From CAZAQB01 sp964487155 (GTDB lineage: Bacteria > Pseudomonadota > Gammaproteobacteria > Nitrococcales > Nitrococcaceae), in NCBI GenBank assembly GCA_964487155.1, contig CAZAQB010000092.1, positions 1 to 13,757 of the forward strand: DNA of 13,757 bases, given 5' to 3'. Positions 13,392 through 13,757 of this stretch are shown in pieces. Numbering within the stretch: position 1 is the stretch's first letter; each line of letters opens with the position of its first letter. Under the pieces are notes generated by a model that saw only the letters and a list, made by a program, of their open reading frames with translations, was not told where the DNA came from and ran no database searches. A program made the translations under genes and the position numbers.

Positions 13392-13757
13392 TCAGCCGTG
13401 GACGATGCGATTGCGGAGCGTACCGACCCGCTCCACGGTGCATTCCACGACGTCGCCCGGCGCCAGAAACTCCGGCGGCCGGCGCGCGAAACCGACACCC
13501 TCGGGCGTGCCGGTGGCGATGATGTCGCCCGGCTCAAGGGTCTGGGGGAGGGAGATGTCCTCGATCACCCGGGGGATGCGGAAGATCTGGTCGGAAGTGT
13601 GCCCCTGTTGCTTGACCACCCCGTTCACAGTGCAGCTGAGCGCCAGGTCGTGGGGGTCGGGGATCTCGTCGGCGGTGATGATCCACGGGCCCATGGGGCA
13701 GCCGCCGTCCAGGCTCTTGCCCAGGAAGAACTGCTTGTGCCGGAACTGCAGATCCCG
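13392..13757 (-). CDS. Fumarylacetoacetate hydrolase family protein, C-terminal part
   Basis: The gene is cut by the window edge: its 5' end lies beyond 13757 and the frame is open to the last base. The visible 121 residues are the C-terminal half of an FAH-family enzyme, metal-dependent hydrolases, decarboxylases or isomerases acting on C-C bonds of keto-acids. Seen in order are RDLQFRHKQFFLGKSLDGG, then CPMGPWIITADEIPDP, CTVNGVVKQQG, SLPQTLEPGDIIATGTPEGV and FLAPGDVVECTVERVGTLRN. The GK(S)LD and TGTPEGVG motifs are typical of the family. An ATG at 13694 lies in the conserved core and is not the true start. The exact substrate cannot be told from this half. Confidence 0.9.
   Translation of the reverse strand, partial: RDLQFRHKQFFLGKSLDGGCPMGPWIITADEIPDPHDLALSCTVNGVVKQQGHTSDQIFRIPRVIEDISLPQTLEPGDIIATGTPEGVGFARRPPEFLAPGDVVECTVERVGTLRNRIVHG

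Noticed and set aside
1..13757. CRISPR array, tRNA or rRNA genes
   Set aside because: No regularly spaced direct repeats and no tRNA- or rRNA-like segment was noticed on either strand.

Overview
The window is a GC-rich bacterial chromosome segment carrying part of a molybdenum-nitrogenase (nif) accessory cluster, flanked by housekeeping genes. NifE, NifN, NifX, NifU, NifS, NifV, NifW and NifZ closely resemble the Azotobacter-type proteins. The flanking genes (NudL-type CoA pyrophosphatase, YafJ-type amidotransferase, DUF2333 protein) are typical of Gammaproteobacteria. A gammaproteobacterial diazotroph, possibly a purple sulfur or haloalkaliphilic lineage, is the best guess; genus and species cannot be read from this segment. 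nifHDK, nifB and nifA are not in the window.

Layout. Positions 1-877 hold two small unrecognised genes: a 94-aa soluble protein with a beta-helix-like pattern and a 135-aa four-helix membrane protein. Positions 880-4287 hold nifE-nifN-nifX, expressed from a sigma54 -24/-12 promoter (982-997) with a NifA upstream activator site (923-938). Positions 4288-4656 are intergenic and carry a REP-like palindrome, a second NifA site (4462-4477) and a consensus sigma54 promoter (4572-4587). Positions 4657-8765 hold nifU-nifS-nifV-nifW-nifZ, tightly packed or overlapping, evidently one operon.

The two operons divide the work. NifU and NifS build Fe-S clusters, NifV makes homocitrate, and NifE/NifN form the scaffold on which the FeMo-cofactor precursor matures. 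NifX carries cofactor precursor, and NifW and NifZ assist MoFe-protein maturation or stability.

Convergent with nifZ is a gene with an MbcA/ParS/Xre-type antitoxin domain and no toxin partner in view. It is followed by a roughly 308-bp MITE-like element (9369-9676) with 19-bp terminal inverted repeats and a 7-bp target duplication. The element sits immediately next to the stop codon of a small outer-membrane beta-barrel gene on the minus strand. Then come a NudL-type Nudix hydrolase and a class II glutamine amidotransferase on the plus strand, a second inverted-repeat element (12038-12215), and on the minus strand a DUF2333 membrane protein and the 3' part of a fumarylacetoacetate-hydrolase-family gene that runs off the window.

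The nif genes form a well-known pathway. The less explained signals are the orphan antitoxin-like gene beside nifZ, the freshly delimited MITE, a short motif (GATGAACAC[A/G]GAT) that supplies the stop codons of two unrelated genes in the same frame, and a palindromic AT-rich, rare-codon patch inside the Nudix gene.
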